Positions 7,717-14,055 of a stretch of 40,038 bases of DNA are shown piece after piece; position 1 is the stretch's first letter; every line of letters begins with the position of its first letter. The notes below the pieces were generated by a model. That model worked only from the letters and a program-made list of their open reading frames with translations, made no database searches and was not told the DNA's origin. Location: NCBI GenBank assembly GCA_964617665.1, contig CAZUAH010000071.1:1-40038 (forward strand). The letters run 5' to 3'. The stretch comes from JADHUC01 sp964617665 (GTDB lineage Bacteria; Planctomycetota; Planctomycetia; Pirellulales; Pirellulaceae). A program made the translations under genes and the position numbers.

Positions 7717-10104
7717 ATGAACGAAGCTGAAACCCGCGCCGAACACATCGACCCGGCCCTGCAAGCCGCCGGCTGGGGCGTCGTCGAGGGGAGCCGCATC
7801 CGCCGCGAGTATCCGATCACGCTGGGGCGATTGGAGGGAATCGGCCGGCGCGGCAAACCGCTTATCGCCGATTACGTGCTGATCTATCGTAACACCAAGC
7901 TGGGCGTCGTCGAAGCCAAAGCGTGGGATGAAGAACTGACCGAAGGTGTGGCGCAAGCGAAGAACTACGCCGGCAAGCTGGCCGTGCGCTTCACCTACTC
8001 CACCAACGGCCAAGGCATCTACGGCATCGACATGCAGGAAGGGACCGAGGGCGAAGTGCCCCGCTACCCGACCCCAGACGAACTGTGGAACCTGACCTTC
8101 GCCGAAGCGAATGCGTGGCGCGATCGTTTTGCCGTGGTCCCCTTTGAGGACCGAGGCGGCTATTTCCAGAGCCGCTATTATCAGGACATCGCCATCGAGC
8201 GCGTGCTGGGAGCCATCGCCGGGGGGCAGGACCGCATTCTGCTCACGCTGGCCACCGGCACGGGCAAGACCTTCATCGCCTTCCAGATTGGCTGGAAACT
8301 GTTCCACAGCCGCTGGAACCTGCCGGACTGGAAAGCGGGCCGCGAACCGTCGCGCCGTCCGCGCATCCTGTTCCTGGCCGACCGCAACATCCTGGCCGAC
8401 CAAGCCTACAACGCCTTCTCGGCTTTCCCTGAAGATGCGATGGTGCGGATTGCGCCGGCCGACATCCGCAAGAAGGGCAAGGTGCCCAAGAACGCCAGCC
8501 TGTTCTTCACGATCTTTCAGACGTTCATGAGCGGGCCGCCCAAAGACGGAAAACCCTCGCCCTACTTCGGCGAGTATCCGGAAGACTTCTTCGACTTCAT
8601 TGTCATCGACGAATGCCATCGGGGCGGCGCGAACGACGAGAGCAACTGGCGCGACATTATGGACCACTTTGGCCCCGCCGTTCAACTCGGTCTGACTGCC
8701 ACGCCCAAGCGCAAGGACAACGTGGACACCTACCGCTACTTCCGCGAGCCGGTGTTCACCTACTCGCTCAAGGACGGCATCAACGACGGTTTCCTCACGC
8801 CGTTCAAGGTCAGGCAGATTTCTACGACGCTGGACGAGTATGTCTATACGTCCGACGACACGGTCATCGAGGGCGAGGTGGAAACGGGAAAACTCTACAC
8901 GGAAACGGACTTCAACAAGATCATCGAAATCAAGGAACGTGAGAAACATCGCGTGAAGCTGTTCCTGGAACAAATCGACCAACGCGAAAAGACGCTCGTT
9001 TTCTGCGCCACGCAAGACCACGCGCTGGCCGTGCGCGACTTGATCAACCAGATGAAGACCAGCAAAGACCCGAACTACTGCCAGCGGGTAACGGCGAACG
9101 ACGGGACGCTGGGCGAACAGCACCTGCGCGACTTCCAGGACAACGAGAAGACGATCCCCACGATTCTCACCACCTCGCAGAAACTCTCGACCGGCGTGGA
9201 CGCTCGCAACATTCGCAACATCGTGCTGATGCGCCCGATCAATTCGATCATCGAGTTCAAACAGATCGTCGGCCGCGGCACGCGGCTGTACGATGGCAAG
9301 GACTTCTTCACAATCTACGACTTCGTAAAAGCGCACCAGCACTTCAACGACCCGGAATGGGATGGCGAACCGCTGGAGCCGGAGGACTGCCCTAACTGCG
9401 GCCAACGCCCCTGCGTATGCGAAAAGCCGGAACTGAAGCCGTGCGCTGAATGCGGACAGCGCCCCTGTGTTTGCCTTTGCCCGGAATGTGGTCAACGACC
9501 GTGTGTCTGTAAGAAGAAAAAGGCCAAGGTCAAACTCGCTGACGGCAAAGAGCGAATGATACAGCACATGATGGTGACCAGCTATTGGCACCCGGATGGC
9601 ACGCCCATGTCGGCGGTGGAGTTCATACAATTGCTGCTGGGCGAACTGCCTAAACTCTTTAAGGACGAAGCCGAACTACGAACAATCTGGAGTGTACCGG
9701 ACACGCGCGCGAAGCTACTGGCCGGCTTAGCCGAGAAGGGATTCGGCGCCGAGCAGTTGGCCGAGATGAAGCGGATCGTCGACGCCGAGAGATGCGATTT
9801 GTTTGACGTGCTCGCCTACGTCGCCTACGCGCTCCCCACTCTCACGCGCGAACAGAGGGCCGAGATGGCGAAAGTCGAGATAAGTTCCCAGTTCAACGCC
9901 AAGCAACAGGCCTTCCTCGATTTCGTCCTCGCACACTATGTCGCTGAAGGCGTGCGGGAACTGGATCGAGATAAACTCACACCGCTACTGCGACTGAAAT
10001 ACCACGACTCCATTGCCGATGCCATCGCGGATCTGGGCCGACCGGAAGAAATTGGAAAGATCTTCGCCGAATTCCAGCGATACCTCTACCAAGCCGCAGC
10101 CTGA
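7717..10104 (+). CDS. hsdR: Type I restriction endonuclease subunit HsdR with a triple zinc-knuckle insert
   Basis: 795 residues, EcoEI/EcoAI-like. The N-terminal nuclease has the D...ExK centre (D52, E66, K68). The translocase has Walker A ATGTGKT (179-185), a DECH box (298-301) and motif VI QIVGRGTR. The C-terminal third resembles the EcoEI_R C-terminal domain that contacts the methylase. Between them (about residues 558-597, bases 9388-9510) lie three tandem copies of a Cys-rich unit built on CGQRPCVC, probably binding zinc. The gene is the last of the hsd operon and cuts unmodified DNA after ATP-driven translocation. A 654-codon antisense frame over it is a codon-bias shadow. Confidence 0.95.
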   Translation: MNEAETRAEHIDPALQAAGWGVVEGSRIRREYPITLGRLEGIGRRGKPLIADYVLIYRNTKLGVVEAKAWDEELTEGVAQAKNYAGKLAVRFTYSTNGQGIYGIDMQEGTEGEVPRYPTPDELWNLTFAEANAWRDRFAVVPFEDRGGYFQSRYYQDIAIERVLGAIAGGQDRILLTLATGTGKTFIAFQIGWKLFHSRWNLPDWKAGREPSRRPRILFLADRNILADQAYNAFSAFPEDAMVRIAPADIRKKGKVPKNASLFFTIFQTFMSGPPKDGKPSPYFGEYPEDFFDFIVIDECHRGGANDESNWRDIMDHFGPAVQLGLTATPKRKDNVDTYRYFREPVFTYSLKDGINDGFLTPFKVRQISTTLDEYVYTSDDTVIEGEVETGKLYTETDFNKIIEIKEREKHRVKLFLEQIDQREKTLVFCATQDHALAVRDLINQMKTSKDPNYCQRVTANDGTLGEQHLRDFQDNEKTIPTILTTSQKLSTGVDARNIRNIVLMRPINSIIEFKQIVGRGTRLYDGKDFFTIYDFVKAHQHFNDPEWDGEPLEPEDCPNCGQRPCVCEKPELKPCAECGQRPCVCLCPECGQRPCVCKKKKAKVKLADGKERMIQHMMVTSYWHPDGTPMSAVEFIQLLLGELPKLFKDEAELRTIWSVPDTRAKLLAGLAEKGFGAEQLAEMKRIVDAERCDLFDVLAYVAYALPTLTREQRAEMAKVEISSQFNAKQQAFLDFVLAHYVAEGVRELDRDKLTPLLRLKYHDSIADAIADLGRPEEIGKIFAEFQRYLYQAAA

Positions 10105-10106
10105 TT

Positions 10107-10220
10107 GTTCCGGCGGTCAAGCCGAACAAGCAGGTCGAAGAAGATAAGCGAACGCCGAAAGAACTGATCGACACGATCGAACAGAAGGGCCGGGAAGTCG
10201 CAAAGGCGCTTACGCCATGA
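10107..10220 (+). pseudogene. Fossil C-terminal reading frame between hsdR and the next gene
   Basis: A frame with clear protein character but no start codon: VPAVKPNKQVEEDKRTP followed by KELIDTIEQKGREVAKAL and a stop at 10218-10220. The stop overlaps the ATG of the next gene as ATGA, the normal sign of coupled translation, so a real gene may once have ended here. The ending recalls the helical tails of HsdM-type proteins, but that is only an impression. It overlaps the 3' end of hsdR in another frame. Confidence 0.35.
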
Positions 10221-10654
10221 CCAATGCAAAAAAACCAGAATCGGAATCGACTGCAACCACCGAAGTAAGGACCGCCAATTTGCCTCTCATTGTTGCGGCG
10301 GTTCTGGGAATGTCACTTCACGTTTTCCTGATTGCTTACCGTGATTGGCGCATCGCGCATGCCTTGGGCAGCACGGATACGCTTTGGGACTATGTCGCGC
10401 CCGCGAACGCCGTATACGCCTTCGCGGAAGCACTGCCAATGATACTTGTCGGAATGTTCGTGGGCGGAGGGATCGTGCGGCGTATTGCCCGGTGTTCGAT
10501 GCGAATGAGTCGTTTCGATACGTGGTGGTGGGCAGCTGTCCTCGGCCTATGGTTAGTCTTGCCGTTACACGCATGGTGGAGGTTGAACGAGGCCGTGGAA
10601 GCGCCCCGACTGCTAAATCAGCTGCCCCCCCCATCCATCTTGAATGACGAATGA
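10217..10654 (+). CDS. Small membrane protein of unknown function
   Basis: 145 residues with three likely membrane segments (about 23-41, 64-87 and 107-125) and a polar N-terminus. A short proline-containing tail follows (NQLPPPSILNDE). I do not recognise a family. Its ATG overlaps the stop of a fossil frame as ATGA, and it sits 112 nt after hsdR, so it may share the hsd transcript. Together with the following zinc-ribbon membrane protein it forms a pair of unknown membrane proteins beside a restriction operon. Confidence 0.6.
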   Translation: MTNAKKPESESTATTEVRTANLPLIVAAVLGMSLHVFLIAYRDWRIAHALGSTDTLWDYVAPANAVYAFAEALPMILVGMFVGGGIVRRIARCSMRMSRFDTWWWAAVLGLWLVLPLHAWWRLNEAVEAPRLLNQLPPPSILNDE

Positions 10655-10780
10655 ATGCTCGAATTGTCTTCTTGATCGGGGCCTCTCGGCGGTAAACTGG
10701 CGGAATCGCGACGGCCTTCCCTGACTGTCGATCAAAGGCCAGAACGACAAGAACGACGCGAATGTGCCAAAGGGAGGCGG

Positions 10781-11401
10781 ATGAGCGAACCCAAGACCAA
10801 GTACGATTGGCAACCCGAGGATTTTCATCCGATGCACCAGTGTTTCTTCTGCAAGAAACGCAAAGCGGTCACGGTGGCTTCCGAGGAGCTCTACAAGGTC
10901 ATCCGAAACACAGAGGGCTTCCCTGGGTACGTGGTCAACTACACGGAAGCGCGGATCTCGATTCCAATTTGTTCTGAGTGTTCAGCTGCACATCGCCGGC
11001 AGGGCAATCTGGGTTGCGTGCTCATGGTAATCGCGTGGATAGTTACGGCCGGCATCATCTACTACTACTGGCTCTACGACCCGGCGGAGTGGTTGTTTAC
11101 CCTTTTTGCGAGTGCCGTTATTGCCGTTCCGCTTTCTTCTGTCCCCCTGTGGGCCATGCTTATCACCTGGACTCTCCTTTTCCCCGGTAAGGTGGACGAG
11201 ATGGCAAGCCATGGGGATTACCCGGTGGTCAAGAAGTTGCTCAGCATGGGCTGGCAGTCGAAGCTGCCCTCGGCGAAATACGGAGAGAGAAAGAACGAGG
11301 AGATCGACAAAGAGTCGGTGGACCGTCTCAATGCTGAGTACCAGCTTCAGGCACGGCAAGTCATCGCTGATTTCCTGCGGTGGTGCCAGCAGGAGAAATG
11401 A
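10781..11401 (+). CDS. Zinc-ribbon membrane protein of unknown function
   Basis: 206 residues. The N-terminal part has two CxxC pairs (CFFCKKRK near residue 21 and CSEC near residue 66), typical of a treble-clef or zinc ribbon. Two strongly hydrophobic membrane segments follow (about 78-98 and 103-132), then a basic and acidic cytoplasmic tail of helical character. GGGAGG stands just before ATG 10781. No family was recognised. It resembles membrane-anchored sensor or adaptor proteins in layout only. Confidence 0.65.
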   Translation: MSEPKTKYDWQPEDFHPMHQCFFCKKRKAVTVASEELYKVIRNTEGFPGYVVNYTEARISIPICSECSAAHRRQGNLGCVLMVIAWIVTAGIIYYYWLYDPAEWLFTLFASAVIAVPLSSVPLWAMLITWTLLFPGKVDEMASHGDYPVVKKLLSMGWQSKLPSAKYGERKNEEIDKESVDRLNAEYQLQARQVIADFLRWCQQEK

Positions 11402-11558
11402 TGCCAAATGGCAAGCCTGATGGGTGACGTTAGGCCGGAAGAATAGAAGCAGAGGAGCAGGTCGCATGGGCGTTTCCCCTGACGCCCGGTAGAATAGTGT
11501 CATCGGGACGGCCGACGCCGATTGCAAGCGGCCCGGCCAAGCGGCACCTGGCGGCGAT

Positions 11559-11615
11559 GCTGGTCCCACCTGTCACCAGCGCCCGCCGGCTGCCGGCCCG
11601 TTCAGGAGACAGGTG
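11559..11615 (+). promoter_or_regulatory. Candidate pseudoknot over the translation start of the next gene
   Basis: Stem A pairs GCTGGT 11559-11564 with ACCAGC 11575-11580. Stem B pairs CACCTGTC 11567-11574 (in A's loop) with GACAGGTG 11608-11615. The linkers are 2, 0 and 27 nt, which is sterically fine for a classic H-type pseudoknot. The right arm of B starts at the last base of AGGAG 11604-11608 and covers the GTG at 11613, so folding would hide the start region. The words CCTGTC, GACAGG and CGGCTGCCG are shared with the element at 1093-1159. Confidence 0.4.
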
Positions 11616-11621
11616 ATTCTC

Positions 11622-12722
11622 ATGAAGAACTTCAATTCTCGGGGCCAAGCGGTCCCTGATCATCTCTGGGAACTCGCTCTTGCCGTTCGCAGATTGATCG
11701 TTCAGTACGACGCAATGGATCTTTGGAGACGACGGGTTCGTGGATGGGTCATGCAAGTGAGCAAGGCGGCGGAGAAGCCTAGCTTTGCCGGCGTCGATGT
11801 GATGTACCTTCCCCTATCGTTGGAATCTCCACATATCGAAGGAAAATATGCCCTGCTCGCCGCCGTCCACGACGAGTGCGTGGAATTGCCCGATGCGGAG
11901 GAGTTGATTCATCCCTGGGCGTCGGAAGCAGACTTTGGTGGACCCGACAAGGTGGATGTCGACCCGGAGGTATTGGAAGCAATTACTACATACGTACATT
12001 TGATGGCGCACATTCTTCCCGATCAAGTGGGCAGAGGAATCGAGCGATCAAAGTCTTATCGTTTGCTCGACGTTCTGCGAGCCGTGTCGAATGATGTCAA
12101 GAGCGCGGCGAAGGTGTGGACACCTGATCAATCCATTTGCGCAGACGAGTTAGATCCTGTTGAGGAGTATGAATCTTTCTTGCGGCGCGATCCTGAGACC
12201 GAAGATGTGCGAGGGGAACTCACTGGGTCCAAAGTGCAGAAAGCTGACGACCTTGAAGCCCCCGTATTCGATGACGAACAGGTCAAGCCGGCGGACGGGC
12301 AGCAAATCACCGTGAATGAGCGTCGCCGTGCCGAACTGCCTGCCCCCGTTATCAAGGAAGAACCGCCGGAGGAACCAACTGAACAGCCGGACGAACACCA
12401 GAAAACGACCGAAGATCCCGGTTTCCGCCGGATCGAGGACTTGATCACCAGTAGGCTCGACGCTGTACTCCAAGCAAAGGATGCTCTTATCGCTCTTGGC
12501 GGCGAGCTGTCGCCTCTGGAGTACCGGATCGTCAAACACTTGTGGGATCGTGGGTCCGATACGGTCGATAACATTGGAGAGAATTGCTGGGACAAACCGG
12601 TAACCAGGGACGCACACGACAGGGCGATCAAAAGACTCCGAGACCGGCTCGACGATCTCAATTGGAATATCTTCTTGAGAATCAAAAACGAGACCGTCAC
12701 TCTCGACCGCCCGGACAAATAA
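11622..12722 (+). CDS. Hypothetical protein with C-terminal winged-helix-like domain
   Basis: 366 residues from ATG 11622; GTG 11613 in the same frame is an alternative and lies closer to AGGAG. The N-terminal 190 residues are mainly helical and unassigned. An acidic, proline-rich linker follows (about 190-270). The last 100 residues (LSPLEYRIVKHLWDRG, then HDRAIKRLRDRLDDL) look like a winged helix, so it may bind DNA or act as a regulator. A strong terminator follows it, so it is a transcription unit separate from the downstream replication genes. The candidate pseudoknot at its start suggests translational control. Confidence 0.65.
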   Translation: MKNFNSRGQAVPDHLWELALAVRRLIVQYDAMDLWRRRVRGWVMQVSKAAEKPSFAGVDVMYLPLSLESPHIEGKYALLAAVHDECVELPDAEELIHPWASEADFGGPDKVDVDPEVLEAITTYVHLMAHILPDQVGRGIERSKSYRLLDVLRAVSNDVKSAAKVWTPDQSICADELDPVEEYESFLRRDPETEDVRGELTGSKVQKADDLEAPVFDDEQVKPADGQQITVNERRRAELPAPVIKEEPPEEPTEQPDEHQKTTEDPGFRRIEDLITSRLDAVLQAKDALIALGGELSPLEYRIVKHLWDRGSDTVDNIGENCWDKPVTRDAHDRAIKRLRDRLDDLNWNIFLRIKNETVTLDRPDK

Positions 12723-12752
12723 AGGGACATATTTGTCCGTACCAGGAAATGA

Positions 12753-12797
12753 CCCTTCGCTACGCTGGATGTAATCGAGCGTTGCGAAGGGTTTTTT
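12753..12797 (+). terminator. Strong rho-independent terminator
   Basis: A 14-bp stem with one mismatch (12753-12766 with 12778-12791) is followed at once by six T residues (12792-12797). It ends the transcript of the hypothetical gene at 11622-12722. The next small gene begins at 12799, directly after the T-run, so its expression must come from readthrough, an internal promoter, or regulated antitermination. Confidence 0.85.
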
Positions 12798-12798
12798 C

Positions 12799-12966
12799 AT
12801 GGACAAACGATCTCAGGCAGAGGCTTACCTTAATCGTCTTCCGGACGAGAGGGAGATCCGACAACGGCTCTCCAGAAACCTCCGGGAGCGGACCCTCCTC
12901 CGTCAATTGCTCAAAATTGCCGAGCAACGCCGCAAGGTCGAGGAGGCTACATCGTGCAACGACTAA
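12799..12966 (+). CDS. 55-residue charged helical protein
   Basis: A short frame starting right after the terminator T-run: MDKRSQAEAYLNRLPDEREI followed by arginine- and glutamate-rich heptad-like helix up to a TAA. The composition fits a coiled-coil or small nucleic-acid-binding protein. Small charged proteins of this sort commonly stand just before the excisionase-like gene in planctomycete mobile elements (general impression, not verified). No ribosome binding site is visible, which lowers confidence. Confidence 0.5.
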   Translation: MDKRSQAEAYLNRLPDEREIRQRLSRNLRERTLLRQLLKIAEQRRKVEEATSCND

Positions 12967-13032
12967 CGGGTCGCATCCATCTCGATGACGAACGCCAAGA
13001 CGGCAGCGATCAAACCGGAAGGAAGCACGCAC

Positions 13033-13341
13033 ATGTCTAACCAGCCGGACTTGATCGTTCCAGCATCGAAGATCCAAGACGTACCACGGATTGCCGTCCG
13101 TCGACGTGAGGCAGCCGAGGCCATCGGGATTTCGGAGCGTCAATTGCAGGCACTCGGGGATGCCGTACCCAATGTTCGGCTCAGCGAAAGAATCGTCCTC
13201 TATCCGCTACGGGCCTTGGACGAATTCTTGGTCGAGAGGGCTCGGCAAGCCGTGCAGAACGGCAACGGCAATTCCGCGACGGACGCGGGCGACGAACAAG
13301 ACGAACAACCTGACGGGGAGAACAACATTCGTCCCCCGTGA
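13033..13341 (+). CDS. Excisionase/AlpA-like helix-turn-helix protein
   Basis: 102 residues. The core (about residues 20-72) contains VRRREAAEAIGISERQLQAL and a YPLRALDEFLVERA wing and helix, the layout of the MerR-like HTH found in excisionases and AlpA regulators. An acidic disordered tail follows. I chose ATG 13033 because GGAAGGAAG lies about 8 nt upstream; ATG 12985 in frame lacks such a site. It probably bends DNA at the attachment site for excision or regulates the element's replication genes. The stop overlaps the next gene as GTGA. Confidence 0.75.
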   Translation: MSNQPDLIVPASKIQDVPRIAVRRREAAEAIGISERQLQALGDAVPNVRLSERIVLYPLRALDEFLVERARQAVQNGNGNSATDAGDEQDEQPDGENNIRPP

Positions 13342-13469
13342 CAACGACAGACAAGATGTCCGGGGCGGCGACGCGGCAGGCGACTGACACAACCGCACCT
13401 GCCGACGAAGCGGCGACGGACGGCGACATAGGTGATTCTCAATGCCGCAAATGGAGAACTGACAAATGA
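13338..13469 (+). CDS. 43-residue coupled small protein
   Basis: A short frame beginning at GTG 13338, which overlaps the stop of the HTH gene as GTGA, and ending at TGA 13467-13469, which overlaps the next ATG as ATGA. An internal ATG at 13356 is an alternative. The product is rich in Ala, Thr and Asp and ends CRKWRTDK. Linked stop/start overlaps at both ends are good evidence that the frame is translated, even though the protein is unrecognised. Confidence 0.45.
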   Translation: MTTTDKMSGAATRQATDTTAPADEAATDGDIGDSQCRKWRTDK

Positions 13470-13651
13470 AGAACAAGAAACCAACGGCAAAACGATCTTG
13501 GCGGACGCCCGAAAACTACCACAAGAACCATTGGTTTACGCGCGAGTGTCTGCGGTTCCCCAAACCTACCGTTCCACGCGGGGTAAAGCAGCCTAGGTCT
13601 TGTGCGGGGCAACTGCCGCTGTTCCCGGAGACAAACGAAGAAAAAGAGTAG
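13466..13651 (+). CDS. 61-residue basic small protein
   Basis: Starts within the stop of the preceding small gene (ATGA), with GGAG 13 bases upstream. The N-terminal half is very basic (MKNKKPTAKRSWRTPENYHK), followed by WFTRECLRFP and an acidic end. It may bind nucleic acid. No family was recognised. It belongs to the run of small coupled genes between the excisionase-like gene and the replication gene. Confidence 0.5.
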   Translation: MKNKKPTAKRSWRTPENYHKNHWFTRECLRFPKPTVPRGVKQPRSCAGQLPLFPETNEEKE

Positions 13652-13662
13652 CGCAAGAAAAC

Positions 13663-13692
13663 GCCCCGCGCGGTGGCAGCCGATCACGGGGC
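13663..13692 (+). promoter_or_regulatory. Hairpin directly before a ribosome binding site
   Basis: GCCCCG at 13663-13668 pairs with CGGGGC at 13687-13692, with an 18-nt loop. The right arm is followed immediately by AAAGGAG (13693-13699), the ribosome binding site of the gene at 13708. The stem could modulate translation or be a remnant leader. No regulator is implied by the sequence. Confidence 0.3.
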
Positions 13693-13707
13693 AAAGGAGT
13701 ATCTGCT

Positions 13708-14055
13708 ATGCATCGTACCACCTGCGCATCGACATCGGCAAGCACCGTTCCCCGTGCTGCGATCGAGCGGGCTTATCGTGATCTGATCGCGATTCGCCAA
13801 GCCGGACTCTACAACCAGTTTCTTGACGACTACTACTCGTTGGTCACGTCGCGAGATTGGCAGTATCACAACCCCATCGAGCAAGTTAGCTGTGATCTGG
13901 TTGCCAGCGATTTGGCCCGACTGCTGGGCGAAGAGCGCGAACGGGTCGCAAGCGTAGCGAGATCCCTATTCGTCTCGGATCGAATTGCCGCGATTCTCGA
14001 CCTGCTTTCTGAATTCGCCCGAAAGGCACGGGAGGCCGAACATGCCAATGCTTGA
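13708..14055 (+). CDS. Small helical protein of the replication module
   Basis: 115 residues. ATG 13708 has AAAGGAG 8 nt upstream; frames extending to 13600 are not supported. The sequence is almost all helical (IERAYRDLIAIRQAGLYNQF, then ARLLGEERERVASVARSLFV), without recognised motifs. It overlaps the replication gene by 14 bases, so the two are probably produced together. Possibly an accessory protein for replication or copy control; this is inference from position. Confidence 0.6.
   Translation: MHRTTCASTSASTVPRAAIERAYRDLIAIRQAGLYNQFLDDYYSLVTSRDWQYHNPIEQVSCDLVASDLARLLGEERERVASVARSLFVSDRIAAILDLLSEFARKAREAEHANA

Noticed and set aside
7666..9630. 654-codon open frame on the minus strand opposite hsdR
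   Set aside because: It mirrors the codon structure of hsdR, has no recognisable domain and no ribosome binding site, and hsdR on the plus strand is unmistakable.
12150..12806. 218-codon minus-strand frame
   Set aside because: It runs across a strong plus-strand terminator and the plus-strand gene, and has no supporting start signal.
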